Assembly (NCBI GenBank): GCA_943736015.1
Contig: OX031057.1
Coordinates: 61,214,001 to 61,278,000, forward strand
DNA length: 64,000 nucleotides
DNA from: Tridacna crocea
Lineage: Eukaryota > Mollusca > Bivalvia > Cardiida > Cardiidae
Direction of reading: 5' to 3'
Numbering within the stretch: position 1 is the stretch's first letter; the number at the start of each line of letters is the position of its first letter. This document shows, in pieces, positions 20,136-30,800 of this stretch. The translations under genes were made by a program, and so were the position numbers. Below the pieces are notes generated by a model, which worked only from the letters and a program-made list of their open reading frames with translations, did no database searches and was not told the origin of the DNA.

Positions 20136-20199
20136 CTGGACAAGTCTACATATTTCTTGAATGTTTAAGGAAGGGCTAAAAAATGCCTATTTCACGGTT

Positions 20200-20290
20200 G
20201 AAGTTGCTACTATGGACATTGTAGGTTTGATCAGATTGCACAAGACATGCACTCTGAATTTTAATCCTTGTACTGTCAACCTTGTTCAAA
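20200..20290. mobile_element. Family C remnant
   Basis: GGACATTGTAGGTTTGATCAG and CTCTGAATTTTAATCC keep the outline of the family C palindrome. The ends are lost. Confidence 0.4.
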
Positions 20291-20326
20291 TAATCTGGCT
20301 AACCTCATAGGGTAGGTCAACTGTGT

Positions 20327-20559
20327 TTAACTCATTACCATTAACGGCAATATTTTAGACTGGTTCAAATTGAAAGCATTTGCAGACGACGAAATAAAAG
20401 TGACTTAGAAAATTTTAAATTTGTTTTGTGAAGGGTGGAAACATTGTGCGAAAAGGAGAAAATGCTGGTTACCAGCATTTTCTCCTTTTCCCACAATGTT
20501 TTCTAAAGGCTTTTTTTCTCAGGGGCGTCAAAAGTAGGGATTGTGTGGTAATGGGTTAA
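20327..20559 (-). mobile_element. Family A MITE, well preserved
   Basis: TTAACTCATTACCATTAACG ... GTGTGGTAATGGGTTAA. The hairpin at about 20438-20508 is perfect except GTGCG against CCCAC. Confidence 0.93.
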
Positions 20560-20574
20560 TTGGTACTCTTGAAA

Positions 20575-20865
20575 CACTGTTTCAACATTACATGTATTTC
20601 AGTTATGTTGCAGTGGCAGTGCACCTATCCATGCTTTCCTAGAGTCTGTTTTACCAGTACTCCGTACAATGTTCTTTCCAAGACACTGGCTGCTTTCCCA
20701 TGTAACCATTGTCAAACAATGGTCTGAGCCGTGGGAGAGGAAAGAACCCTGTCGCAATGACTATTATAATCAATCCTTGAAAAGAAACTGGCTGACGCAG
20801 GGATCTCCAAGACCGCCTGTTTCATGTCCTGCAAGCTACCAAGTGTGCGACTGGGGCTAGGCTAA
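20575..20865 (-). mobile_element. SINE type S1, near full length
   Basis: The complement of 42749-43055: GAAACACTGTTTCAACATTA, CACTGGCTGCTTTCCC, TGAGCCGTGGGAGAGGAA and AATCAATCCTTG. The tRNA-like head at about 20800-20865 has diverged. Confidence 0.7.
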
Positions 20866-21574
20866 AATGAGTGTCTTTGCAGATGGCAAATCAAATGTCT
20901 CAAATGATAGGATTCATATTTGAAAAACTCTTTGGGAAGGGGAGAAAATGCTACTTACCAGCATAATGCACCTATTCCTACAGTGTTTTCTACTCTGACC
21001 ACTCGTATCCATTCAGATATTTTCAATTTATACAGCTAGTCTGTGAGTAACCTTCGATAAAGACCCGGTGAGGACAGTAGGTCACATTCCTGTCTTATGC
21101 TTACTAGTTTAACAAACATTGATCTGGCCAGGAAATTTTTACCAAACCTGTAAGTATCTCAATCAAATTAATGTCAAACATAATTATCATATCTAGAATT
21201 TTGAGGTCAGGCCAGAATTTTTTTTTACCAAGGTAAGCCCTCATACGATCAATTTTTAAACTTATCCAGAGCATTTTGCAGCAGAAAAATGGTGCATGGC
21301 CTAACAAATAAAATTTGTCTTTGAAAAGCTTAAAAACACTGAGGGAAAATGAGAAATATGATGGCCTTCAATCGAGCTTTTTCTCCTTTTCCCAAAAAGT
21401 TTCAACTGAGCCAACAGAAAATGTTGTCAACTTTTAGGTCACATTTATTTTATCATCTACAAATGCTTTCAATTTGAACCTTTCAATTTGAACTGTCCTT
21501 TCTCCTTTTCCAATGATGTTTTCCAAAGGCTTGTTCCTCAGGGCTCTTAGAACACAGGATTGTATGGTAAAGAG
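20866..21574. mobile_element. Decayed family A fragments
   Basis: Hairpin remnants lie at about 20930-20995 (GGAGAAAATGCTACTTACC), 21330-21405 and 21485-21578, the last ending TATGGTAAAGAGTTAA. The stretch 21000-21240 shows nothing recognisable. Confidence 0.55.
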
Positions 21575-21794
21575 TTAAACCTTTACCAAACAATCCCTGG
21601 ATTTAAAGACCCTGAGGAAGATGCCTTCTGAAACACTGTGGGAAAAAGGAGAAAATGCTGCATTTTCTCCTTTTTACACAATGTTTTCTCTATTCCAAGA
21701 ACAAATTTCAACTTTTGAGTCACCTTACTTTTGTCCTCTGCAAATGTGTTGAATTTGAACCAGTTCAAAATTTTGTCCTTTGGTAAAGAGTTTC
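21575..21794 (+). mobile_element. Family A MITE with shortened loop
   Basis: TTAAACCTTTACCAAACAAT ... TTTGGTAAAGAGTTTC. The loop is reduced to AATGCTGCATT. It shares TTAA 21575-21578 with the fragment on its left. Confidence 0.85.
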
Positions 21795-21814
21795 GGTTGT
21801 GAAACTTGTTTAAC

Positions 21815-22056
21815 AAGAAATGAAACTTGTCTTCAAACTGAAATAAGACACTGTGAAAAAACCTCCGAGAATATCCTGGTTTCTATTTTCTCTTTATACA
21901 ACAATACTTTTTCAAAAGTATTTTCAAAACTTTCTTCCCTTGTGGTTTACAACTGAAATTGGGTTATATGATGAAATCTGTCATTGATAGGGTAGAAAAC
22001 AATGTGAGAAAAGGAGAGATGGATTGTAAACTTGTGATTGTGTGGTTAAGGGTTAA
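21815..22056 (-). mobile_element. Decayed family A copy
   Basis: Only GATAGGGTAGAAAACAATGTG and the right end GTGTGGTTAAGGGTTAA are clear. Confidence 0.5.
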
Positions 22057-22080
22057 AACATTGGGTCATATGGCACAGAT

Positions 22081-22309
22081 TTAACTCATTACCACACGAG
22101 ACAATTTTGGACCGGTCCAAATTGAAAGCATTTGCAGACAACAAAACAAAGGCGACTGAAAAAAAGAAATTTGTTCTGGAAAGGGTAGAAAACACTGTGG
22201 GAAAAGGAGAAAATGCTGGTTACCAGCATTTTCTCCTTTTCCCACAGTGTTTTCAAAAGGCTTCTTTCTCAGGGGCGTCAAAAGTAGGGATTGAGTGGTA
22301 ATGGGTTAA
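22081..22309 (-). mobile_element. Family A MITE, best reference copy
   Basis: TTAACTCATTACCACACGAG ... GAGTGGTAATGGGTTAA, with exact TTAA borders. The palindrome at about 22188-22255 pairs without mismatch, including the ACTGT/ACAGT variant, around GGTTACC. 229 bp. Confidence 0.96.
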
Positions 22310-22335
22310 AACTTTCAAATGACAGCATTGTGAGT

Positions 22336-22571
22336 TTAACCCTATACCAATAATCTTGACTCCCTAGTCTTACAGATCCTGTGGGAAAAAGGCTTTTGAA
22401 AACATTATGGTAAGAAGGAAAAGTTACTCGCAATCAGCATTTTCTCCATTTCATGCATTGTTTTCTTACACATTGAGAAAAATCTCAACAGCTGAGCTAC
22501 GTTTGATTTCACCTCTGCATTTGCGTTGGAAAAAAAATAATATTCCAAAATTATGTTGTCTTGTAAAGGGA
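22336..22571 (+). mobile_element. Family A MITE, decayed
   Basis: TTAACCCTATACCAATAATC, hairpin remnant CATTATGGTAAGAAGG, right end TTGTCTTGTAAAGGGACAA. Confidence 0.65.
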
Positions 22572-22592
22572 CAACACCAAACCTGAGACTCC

Positions 22593-22797
22593 ATTAACAA
22601 CAAAATTTTAGATATGTCTAAATTCAAAGCAGACAAAAAATAAATGTGTCTCAAAAATTGAAATTTATTTTTGATATGGTAGAAAACAATGTGGGAAAAG
22701 GAGAAAATGTTGGTCACCAGCATTTTCTCCTTTTCCAACAATGTTTTCAATAGGCTTCTTCTTCAGGGTCATTAAAACTCCGGGTTGTGTGGTGAAG
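22593..22797 (-). mobile_element. Family A MITE, left end shortened
   Basis: It starts TTAACAACAAAATTTTAGA, missing the outermost CCCTTTACCA, and ends GTTGTGTGGTGAAG. The hairpin at about 22680-22748 has a GGTCACC centre. Confidence 0.8.
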
Positions 22798-22957
22798 TAT
22801 CCACAAAGTCACTTTGTCATTTAACAATGTCTCATTTGTTGACTATGAATCAATTCCCATCACAATCTGACAAATCACTTTACTTATTTACCTTTTTCAC
22901 ACCCAAAAAACAATTCACACTTATTTCTACAGCCACAATTACAATTCAATTGCAAAC

Positions 22958-23185
22958 TTAACCCTTTCCCAAAGAAGCCCTTCTATTTACGTGTCTGCAG
23001 CACAAATCTTTTGAGAACACTGTGGGAAAAGGAGAAATTGCTCGTAACAAGCAATTTCTCCATTTCCCACAGTGTTTTCTACCCATCTGGAGAACTTTCG
23101 GCCATTTTCATCAAATTTGAAATTGTCGTCTGCAAATTCTTCGAGTTTGGAAGAGTCTAAAATTTATCATTTGGGAAAGGGTTAA
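22958..23185 (+). mobile_element. Family A variant with GCTCGTAACAAGC loop
   Basis: TTAACCCTTTCCCAAAGAAG ... TTTGGGAAAGGGTTAA. The terminal motif is CCCTTTCCCAAA in both ends, so the two terminal repeats share the same variant. The loop is of the family B type. TTAA 23182-23185 is shared. Confidence 0.85.
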
Positions 23186-23410
23186 CCCTTTACCACAAAG
23201 TCCTCACTTTTAACTTGACTGCAGTTACAAGCGCTTTTACCATCGCCGGAAAAGAAGAAAATGCTGAAAACAATCATTTTCTCCTTTTTCCCCCAAAGTT
23301 TTCTTCTTTTCCTAAAGCAGATCTGAATATTCGAGTCTTACTTTGTTTATCCCTTACTTTCAATAATTTCAGTATGAAAAGGCCTAAAATTTTGTAACAT
23401 GGTAAAAAGC
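23182..23410 (+). mobile_element. Family A MITE, diverged
   Basis: TTAACCCTTTACCACAAAGT, hairpin GGAAAAGAAGAAAATGCTG / CATTTTCTCC, right end ACATGGTAAAAAGCTGA. Confidence 0.7.
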
Positions 23411-23504
23411 TGACTGTACTAAGGCCTTATAAAGAACATATATGTGTTCAGGGTTTCGAACCGAGATGCTGTATGTAGGGATTCGTTTTCTTTTTCTAAA
23501 CACT

Positions 23505-23620
23505 TTTTATATCCCCGCAAAACAAATGTTCTCAGGGATATACTGGAATAAGCCTGACTGTCCCTGTATCCATCCGTGTATCTGTCTGTGCGTCTGTCCA
23601 TGTTTGTTTAAATACTGTCA
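23505..23620 (-). repeat. ACRG-type microsatellite fragment
   Basis: TATATCCCCGCAAAAC followed by CTGTCCCTGTATCC and TCTGTCTGTGCGTCTGTCC. On the minus strand this is the ACAG/ACGG tetranucleotide typical of molluscan pearl/HINE elements. Confidence 0.5.
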
Positions 23621-23837
23621 AAGCGCTGGCAGAGTATCAAGTCGCATTCAGTGACACTTTCACTGCTCCTGTTTTATATGGACCACTACCAAAATCACAC
23701 CTGACATTTTTTTTTCAATCGTAGCACAAAAAGTTTTGGATGAGTGGGGTTTTCTTGGTGTGCGTAGGAAAACCCTAAAGACAGACATTTCTTTCTTTAG
23801 GCCCCAAGGACAAATTTGTTTGATTGTCATGACTATT

Positions 23838-24200
23838 AAAATTGAAAGCATTGATTTTGCAGACAAAAAATTAAAATATGTCTCAAAAACTGAAGTTTCT
23901 CTTTGAAATTCTGTAAAATGCTGGAAAAACAGGGAATGCTTCTTATCAGCCTTTTTACCTTTTCCAACGATGCTTTCAAAAGCCATCTTCCTTGACTGTT
24001 TACTATACAGCAAAATTTTATATCTATCCAAAATGAAAGCATTTGCAGATGACAATTTCAAAGTGGCTCAATTTTGCTTCAGTAGGGTAGAAAACATTGT
24101 GGGAAAAGCAGAAAATGCTGTTTCCCAGCATTTTCTCCTTTTCCAACAATGTTTTCAACAGGCTTCTTTCTCAGGGTTATTAAAAGTCGGGATTGTGTGG
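23838..24200 (-). mobile_element. Two family A copies in tandem
   Basis: The decayed first copy (23838-24002) runs into a better copy (about 23998-24200) with hairpin GTGGGAAAAGCAGAAAATGC at about 24087-24155, ending GGGATTGTGTGGTTA. Confidence 0.7.
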
Positions 24201-24227
24201 TTACCAGCATTTTCTCTTTTTCCCCTT

Positions 24228-24455
24228 TTGACTTTTTACCACACAATCCCGACTTTTAACGACCCTGAGAAAGAAGCCTGTTGAAAAAATTGTAGGAAAA
24301 GGAGAAAATGCTGGTAACCAGCATTTTCTCCTTTTCCTACAATGTTTTCTACCCTTTCCAAATCAAGTTTCAGTTTTTGATTCACATTTATTATGTTGTT
24401 TGCAAATGCTTTCATTTGGACTTGTCCAAATTGTTGTTTGATAAAGAGACTTTAA
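24228..24455 (+). mobile_element. Family A MITE with covarying arms
   Basis: TTGACTTTTTACCACACAAT ... TTTGATAAAGAGACTTTAA. The arms read TTGTAGGAAAAGG and CCTTTTCCTACAA: the G-to-A change of one arm is matched in the other. Confidence 0.9.
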
Positions 24456-24504
24456 CTGTACAAATTCAGTTTCAATTTAAACAGGTTTACATTTTTGTCA
24501 TCAG

Positions 24505-24739
24505 TTAACCCTTTACCACACAATTCTGACTTTTAACTACCCAAAAGAAGAAGCCTTTTGAAAACATTATGGGAAAAGGAGAAAGTGCTGGTAATCAGCA
24601 TTTTCTCCTTTTCCCATAATGTTTTCTACCCTGTTGGAAACAAATTTGAATTTTTTTAGTTTCCTTCATGTTGTTGTCTGCAAGTGCTTTTAATTTTGAC
24701 AAGTCTATAATAAAATTTCGTCGTTTGGTAAAGCGTCAA
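24505..24739 (+). mobile_element. Family A MITE with covarying arms
   Basis: TTAACCCTTTACCACACAAT ... GTTTGGTAAAGCGTCAA. The arms read CATTATGGGAAAAGG and CCTTTTCCCATAATG. Confidence 0.9.
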
Positions 24740-25005
24740 GGATTCATTCCATGCATCTTACACACCTGTAAATATTTCAGTATGAGTCAACATTGGAAAC
24801 AATTTTTATTTCCGCAAAAATAATCCCACACAAATTCTGCTGTAACTTACCTGTGTATTGAGATTAACTTGAGTTCTTACTCTATTTATATGTTGAATCC
24901 AATGTTGTGGGTACTCATATAATCTAAGACTTGCTCAATCAAGATGACATAATTTTTTGTTTGGTTGCCTCCTTCCTTACAATCATTTACAAGAGCTTCG
25001 CAAAG

Positions 25006-27590
25006 CAGCGCATATATATACGCCCGAAGGGGCTTGTCAGTGAAATGAGTTGAAATGACGGAAGGGCCATGAATGAAGAGTAGTTAATCTCCATGATATG
25101 TGAAAAATATTAAAGGGCAATAGCTAAAAAAAGAAGGGTGGCACAGATAGAAATTTTGTGAATTGCTGTTCTCCTCAAGATGTTCTATCAGTCTTGAAAG
25201 GTTCAAGATCATAGCTTTTATATTTTAGAAATTATGTCCCAGACGAAAATTCAGAGAGAAAACTAACAATGGGCAATAACTCAAAAAGAAGGATGGTAGA
25301 GTTATTGTTCTTGTGCAGTGCACTTCTTCATAATGTGTTCTATTAGTCTTTGAAGTTTCAAGATGATAGGTTTAAAGTTTGGAAGTTATGGCCTGGACAA
25401 AAATTCAAACTGAAAATTAACAAAGGGCACTAACTCAAAAGATAAAGGTCACAGAGTTTTGGTTCATGTGCACTGCACTTCTCCAGAATGGGTTCTATCA
25501 GTGTATGAAGTTCCAAGTTATTAGCTTTTACAGTTTGGAAGTTACGGCCTGAAAACAATTCAAACTGAAAATTAACAAAGGGCAATAACTCAAAAAATAA
25601 AGGTGGCAGAGTTATGGTTCATGCAGTGCTCGCGCTGCCAATTGACATTATCGACATTTGTCGATTTTTTAATTCAGATGTCGATTAATTCTTCAAATTG
25701 TCGATAAAAATTGTCGATTAATTTATTCCCAAAAAAGTCGGGTAAAATTTCCTTTACATGCTTGGATCACAGGTTAATTTGCACCGGAAAGCTGTGGTAA
25801 TCGCTTGTTTCACACCTCTACGCAGACTTGGATAATCAACAGGTCACAATGGACTGATATATTATACAACACGTGTTATATTACTCTAAGCGGTTAATTG
25901 GCCATTATTGTTTGTTTCTTCTTAAATTTTGATTGACCACGTTAACTGACGCGGTGATAAAAGGGAACCAATCAGATACTACTACGTTGACATTATAGAA
26001 TTGAAATTCACGTAACAAATTTAGGTAACACTCGAGGCCTCCCGTAAGAAAATAAAAAACAAAACATTATTCGCTTAACTTGTGTAAAATGACAAGATTT
26101 GAAGTTACTTGCTACCCTTATTGATAATTATAGTCTAATCACGCGGAAATACCTATCCACAAATCAACACACGTGAAAAAATGCTCGATGCAAAAAACAC
26201 GGAAACCCATGACACAACAAAATGTTCCTTGTGACATTGCCCGATCAGTCTCACTTTCGACCGTCTTTTCAGCTTTTTAATGACTTTAAGAAGTAAATTT
26301 CCACAGGTATCTGACTTTAACAGAGTTTTGTGCAGCAAATCATCAATATTGACTACTTTACCTCTAGCAGAGAACAATTATTGTAATACCATATTATGAC
26401 ATCTTACCCCTAGATTTACATCTCCAGGGGTAAGTGTGCCATTGAAACAAAGAAAAGTTCCTGGGATAACTATTCACTTATATAAGTCTACCTCACTGTT
26501 TATGTACTATCGAGTGAATAACTTTTTGTGTACATAGTCTGACTCGCCTGCCACACTGACTTAATTTGAGAATAATCCAGGTTGAAATAAAATAAAGGGA
26601 GGTAATCATGTAATAGAAAATTTTCTCCATTCACTTGCGCACATCATTTATTATGAAAAATAAAAGAATGTTGTTTGGTACAGAAGTACTCTCAAAAGTC
26701 CTCATGCTTTTATGCAATATTGTGGTAAAAGGAGCACTGTCCCAGGAAGTAGCGCTGAACAAATTTTCCTTTTTCCTCCTAAATATTTTCTGCATTGTAA
26801 AATAAAAACAAAATTGTTTTATATCTTAAAAAAGTAACCATTCATCAAGTTAACAGTAAAGTTTGTTCAATGCTACATGTGCATATTTATCTTTAAACCA
26901 TATTCACAAGCTTATTTTGTCTATTATTTTTTGTAAGAAAAAGTTGTTGGCCATTATTTTACTTGGGCCAGAGCTAGCACTGGTTCATGTGCAGTGCACT
27001 TCTCCACAATGGGTTCTACAAGTGTATGAAGTTCCAAGTTAATAGCCAATAACTAAAAAATTTAAAAGTGGCAGAGTTATGGTTTATATGCACTGCACTT
27101 CTCCATAATGGGTTCTATCAGTGTATGAAGTTCCAAGTTATTAGCTTTTACAGTTTGGAAGTTACGGCCTGAAAACAATTCAAACTGAAAATTAACAAAG
27201 GGCAATAACTCAAAAAATAAAAAATGGCAGAGTTATCTTTTATGTGCACTGTACTTCTCCATAATGTGTTCTATCAGTGTATGTACCGGTAGTTTCAATT
27301 TGATATCTTTTATGGTATGGAAGTTATGGTCTGAACAAAAATTCAATGTGAAAAGTTGGTTATTTCAGAAATCAAGGGCAGATAATTTTAGAATGCAAAC
27401 AGGGATAAAAATTCTAAGACCCAGGTGCACAACTACACATCATGGAGAGTCATTGTGGCAAGTTTCAAATAATTCCGATGAAAACAGTAGGAGGAGTTGC
27501 ACACACAAGAAATTGCTAACGGACGGACGGACAGACAGACGGACGACCGGGGGTATAACATAATACGACCCTTCAGGCATATAAAAATGC
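25006..27590 (+). mobile_element. Pearl/HINE-type interspersed element, interrupted by a hAT
   Basis: It begins ACAAGAGCTTCGCAAAGC with ATATACGCCCGAAGGGGC. It continues through tandem core monomers of about 155 bp (GGCAATAACTC anchors at 25116, 25272, 25426 and 25581, continuing after the insertion). It ends with GGACGGACGGACAGACAGAC at about 27523-27550 and TACGACCCTTCAGGCATATA. The 3' CCCTTCAGGCATATA is complementary to the 5' TATACGCCCGAAGGG, a subterminal inverted repeat. Left flank, ~160-bp cores, (ACRG)n and right flank match the published oyster pearl plan, considered Helitron/Helentron-related. No protein is encoded. Confidence 0.75.
25624..26981 (+). mobile_element. hAT-like non-autonomous transposon, diverged relative
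   Basis: CAGTGCTCGCGCTG ... CAGAGCTAGCACT, with GGTTCATG at 25616-25623 and 26982-26989. The left subterminal region repeats TGTCGAT about five times. An internal part (about 26060-26345) is homologous to the core of 4555-5719 (GTTACTTGCTA, AACCCATGACAC, GCCCGATCAG). It is inserted in a core monomer of the pearl-type element. A MITE A-like remnant is at about 26665-26790. Confidence 0.82.
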
Positions 27591-27614
27591 AGATTGTATG
27601 GTAAAAGATTTATA

Positions 27615-27740
27615 CCTTACACTGCTAATTGCAACTTCCTGACCTTTCAAAGACAGTGAAGATCAAGATTAGATGCACAAAATGTGCAATCTAATGTTCC
27701 ATTTACAATGTCTGATAAGGAAATATTTTGCTCATAAATC
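27615..27740 (+). mobile_element. Family C MITE, decayed
   Basis: ACACTGCTAATTGCAAC, then GACAGTGAAGATCAAGATTAG ... CTAATGTTCCATTTAC. It abuts the next MITE. Confidence 0.55.
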
Positions 27741-27746
27741 TAACTT

Positions 27747-27975
27747 TTAACCCATTACCACACAATCCCTACTTTTGACGACTCCGAGTAAAAAGCCTAT
27801 AGAAAACATTGTGGGAAAAGGAAAAAAATGCTGATTACCAGCATTTCCTCCTTTTCCCACAATGTTTTCTGCTCTTCACAAAACAGTTTCAAATTTTCAG
27901 TCACTTTTATTTTGCCGTCTGCAAATGCTTTTGATTTGGACAAGCCTACAATATTGTCGTTTGGTAACGAGTTAA
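27747..27975 (+). mobile_element. Family A MITE, well preserved
   Basis: TTAACCCATTACCACACAAT ... GTTTGGTAACGAGTTAA. The palindrome at about 27800-27867 has GATTACC at the centre. Confidence 0.93.
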
Positions 27976-28163
27976 ATAGCAATAATTTAAAATGGGGTTT
28001 TAACTATCGGCCTAAAAGTTTCATGTCACTTATTGAAATGAAAAGATGGAAGAGAGAGCCTATCCCTTACACTGATTTAATTTTTCTTTAAGATCCACTT
28101 GTCCTGCAGGACATGTGGAACAAAAATTTACCTGTCCTTCATAACTTTGCAGGAAAGATACAT

Positions 28164-28366
28164 TTAACCCTTTACTCCATAGATACTCATTTCTACCCAT
28201 TGCTTGTAGGAGCCTTTGGAAAAAGTGAAATTGCTCGTTTTTCTATGCTATCAAAAGGTGTCATATATACATTATATATGTAACATATAAGAAATGGCTT
28301 CATCCTTGCTGTTATTTAGGGTCATTTAGAGATACCATAGAAATGCCTTGTGGGGTAAAGGGTTAA
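28164..28366 (+). mobile_element. Family B MITE lacking its hairpin
   Basis: TTAACCCTTTACTCCATAGA ... TTGTGGGGTAAAGGGTTAA. Between GGAAAAAGTGAAATTGCTCG and TTTTTCTATG the return arm is deleted. Confidence 0.8.
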
Positions 28367-29123
28367 GTCAATTATTCAAACATTATAACGATTTAATTTA
28401 CTTGAAAAAGAAGACATAATTCTGTGTAATGTTCGGTGACAAGGTTTAAAGAGAACTCTCTGTGATTTTCTAAAAAACTTTCGCGCACAATTTCTGACAT
28501 CAAGTCATCATTTCTTTTTTTACATGGCAACAAATGTACATGACTTAAATGCTGAAGGACTTCAAGGAGTGTACCAGAAAATCAGAAAGAGTGAAACATT
28601 TAATTGCCATTTCAAAATAATGCATCTAACTGACAAAGGTAAATTATACTGACAAAATGATTATTTTGTCATTATAATTTACCTTGTTAATTTCCATCAT
28701 TAAATTTTGCTCGGATTGACTTTGACCGTAATTTTTCAACATGCTTTTATCTCTGAATAAAATAGACAATGCAGGACAGGGACAGGGATTTGTACTACAT
28801 CAATCAGTATCTTTTGGCCGTTTCACTGCATTGAAATTGATCCCCAGCTGGCAGCTAATCAAACTTATAATGAAGAATCATCTTTTAAGTTGATTATGGG
28901 ACAAAAATGTCATTTTTTCTGTATTAATAGACTCAGACTTTTGTTTAATCAAGATGCTTTTATGTAATTTGCAAAGTTGCTAATTATTAATTTTCTAACT
29001 CGTCCAGAAAGATGACCGCTTATAGGTTTCTGCTCGTCTCAAACCGGAACGCACTTGTCATGACAAGCGGACAAGTTCAAGGCCTGCTTAGACTTTGTAA
29101 CATTCAGATGTTTCCAAGACTAT
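28367..29123. other. No gene; strong hairpin at 28636-28685
   Basis: A 23-bp inverted repeat with a GATT loop is described in the findings. The rest is unique AT-rich sequence. Confidence 0.55.
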
Positions 29124-29255
29124 TTAACTCTTTACCACATGACAAAACTTTAGAAATTGAAAGCATTTGCAGACGACAAAAATGACTCAAAAACTAAAAC
29201 TTGATGTATGTGGGAAATATAGAAAAAAAAACAGGAAAATGAGAAAATCTTCTAC
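29124..29255 (-). mobile_element. Family A MITE, right part missing
   Basis: TTAACTCTTTACCACATGAC and GCATTTGCAGACGAC are clear. The hairpin has decayed (GGAAAATGAGAAAATC), and the copy stops where family E sequence begins. Confidence 0.65.
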
Positions 29256-29257
29256 CT

Positions 29258-30735
29258 TGGGTAGGCTGCACAAATTGCACAGGCTGACCTGGGTCAACAC
29301 TTTTCCATTTTATGATATTTTCTGTATGAAAAGTGGTCATTCTACCTTGCTATATACAATCATTTTTTAACTATCAATTTAAATTGGGTCCGACGAATCA
29401 CCGAAATACCCCATTTTTTTTACAATTGAGTCAAATAACTAATATGAGTGCGAAAAATTTGTCTTTTTTTCGTTTTTAACACAAACTTATGTTTATACTA
29501 ATGAAAGATGGTTAGTTTGAAATAAAATGACAATTATAACAACATACTATTGACGTCAGCCGTAATAGATGTTCATCGAAATACGAGCCCGTTGTCCACC
29601 GCAATTCCCACACGACATAGTAAAATACGTCAATTCAGGGAGTTTGCGTTCCTACTACAGTAGCTGTTTTACAAGATTGATGTTTCAGATCTATATCCAT
29701 AAATATGTCCAGAAAAATGGTTTTCATTCGTGATATTTGGAGAATGAAATTAAGAATTAACGGATCTACAAAGACAACTGACCGCCATTTTGAATCGGGT
29801 AAACATGTTACCAAGCGTTAATTTGTAAACTTGTCTATCTAAATTTCACGACTACTGACGATAAATCACATATCGATCTAGATCTATAATCGATCTAGAT
29901 CTATACATAATATAGATATCCCATAGTTCCGTAAACATAGTGGAAAAAGCAAAAAATGTTGTCAAAGGCGACACGCGCGTGACAATGGATACATCACGCA
30001 ATGCTTAATTTAGGTACTTCGTAGGCAAATGGAACACACTTGCATACTCTGTGGAGTATCTATTTGTGTTCATGATTTAAAGAAATAAAATATAGGCCAT
30101 AATTTCATCTGATAACTCCAAAGTCTGTATTTTGTGTAATAAAGGAACTGTATTTCAATGTGTCAGGACTTGGCACACAAGTATTTCGAAGATTGTTCTC
30201 CATGTAAATCAAAGATCGACGTATACTTTGTACAATGTATACATTTTTCTTCCACATTAATCTTCTCTATAGTGATCATTAATATAATTAACCGTGTTTT
30301 ATGCGAAAAAAGAGCCAAATCTTGCAGAGATTGAATCCCTACATCAAAAAATATTTACAATGTCGAGCGGGTATTTCGGTGGACTTGCATACGTCTATCT
30401 CAATACATTGTTTACGTCGGACCTCAATGACAAGTTGTTATTTTGTCATTATGATTTAAAGTAACAGCCCTGCAACTCTATTGACATTATTTAGGTCAAA
30501 TTCAAAAAAAAAAAAAGACAAATCTTTTGAACTTCAATTGTAATAATAACAACACAGCAACAAAAAATTAGGGGTATTTCGGTGTTATTTCGGTATTTCA
30601 GTGATTCGTCGGACCAATTTAAATTGACCTGCCCTATAAACTGATCCGTTTTTTCTTCATTCCTGTATGGAATTCACAGATTGTTCCTTTTTGCATAGCC
30701 AGTCACATATGTTGTGGTATAGAGGTCCAGACAGA
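29258..30735. repeat. Family E repeat interrupted by a Mutator-like element
   Basis: GCTGCACAAATTGCACAGGC, TGACCTGGGTCAACACTTTT and TGTATGAAAAGTGGTCATTC match 800-925. After the insertion, TGACCTGCCCTATAAACTGA and TGTATGGAATTCACAGAT match about 955-1012. Confidence 0.7.
29387..30615 (+). mobile_element. Mutator-like non-autonomous transposon
   Basis: Terminal inverted repeat GGTCCGACGAATCAC with further CGAAATACC blocks; the right end carries a second GTATTTCGG block. The 11-bp duplication AATTTAAATTG lies at 29376-29386 and 30616-30626. The surrounding family E sequence becomes continuous on removal. No transposase frame in 1229 bp. A duplication of about 9-11 bp points to Mutator-like elements; that assignment is inferred. 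Confidence 0.85.
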
Positions 30736-30800
30736 GGGAGTGATACTTTTATTTCAAAACTGAAAATAATTAATTATTCCCCACTAAACCGTATGTTATT

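Larger units (their letters stand above)
18312..20168 (+). mobile_element. Family A MITE split by nested insertions
   Basis: The left half (18312-18407) and right halves (19831-19942 and 20136-20168) together make one MITE. A SINE interrupts the hairpin loop, and a PIF-like MITE interrupts CTTTCAAT[...]TGGACAAGTC. Its left TTAA is shared with the AGGTGG element. Confidence 0.85.

Noticed and set aside
24851..24923. Minus-strand 73-nt exon-like segment with donor ACACAG|GTAAGTT and an open frame
   Set aside because: It does not fit the phase of the other exons: entering in phase 1 meets a stop. The acceptor is weak. It could be a non-coding or alternative exon, but I cannot support it.
25060..27560. 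CRISPR-like regular spacing of short repeats
   Set aside because: Monomers are ~155 bp and homologous along their whole length, with no short repeat plus unique spacer pattern. This is a eukaryotic tandem core.
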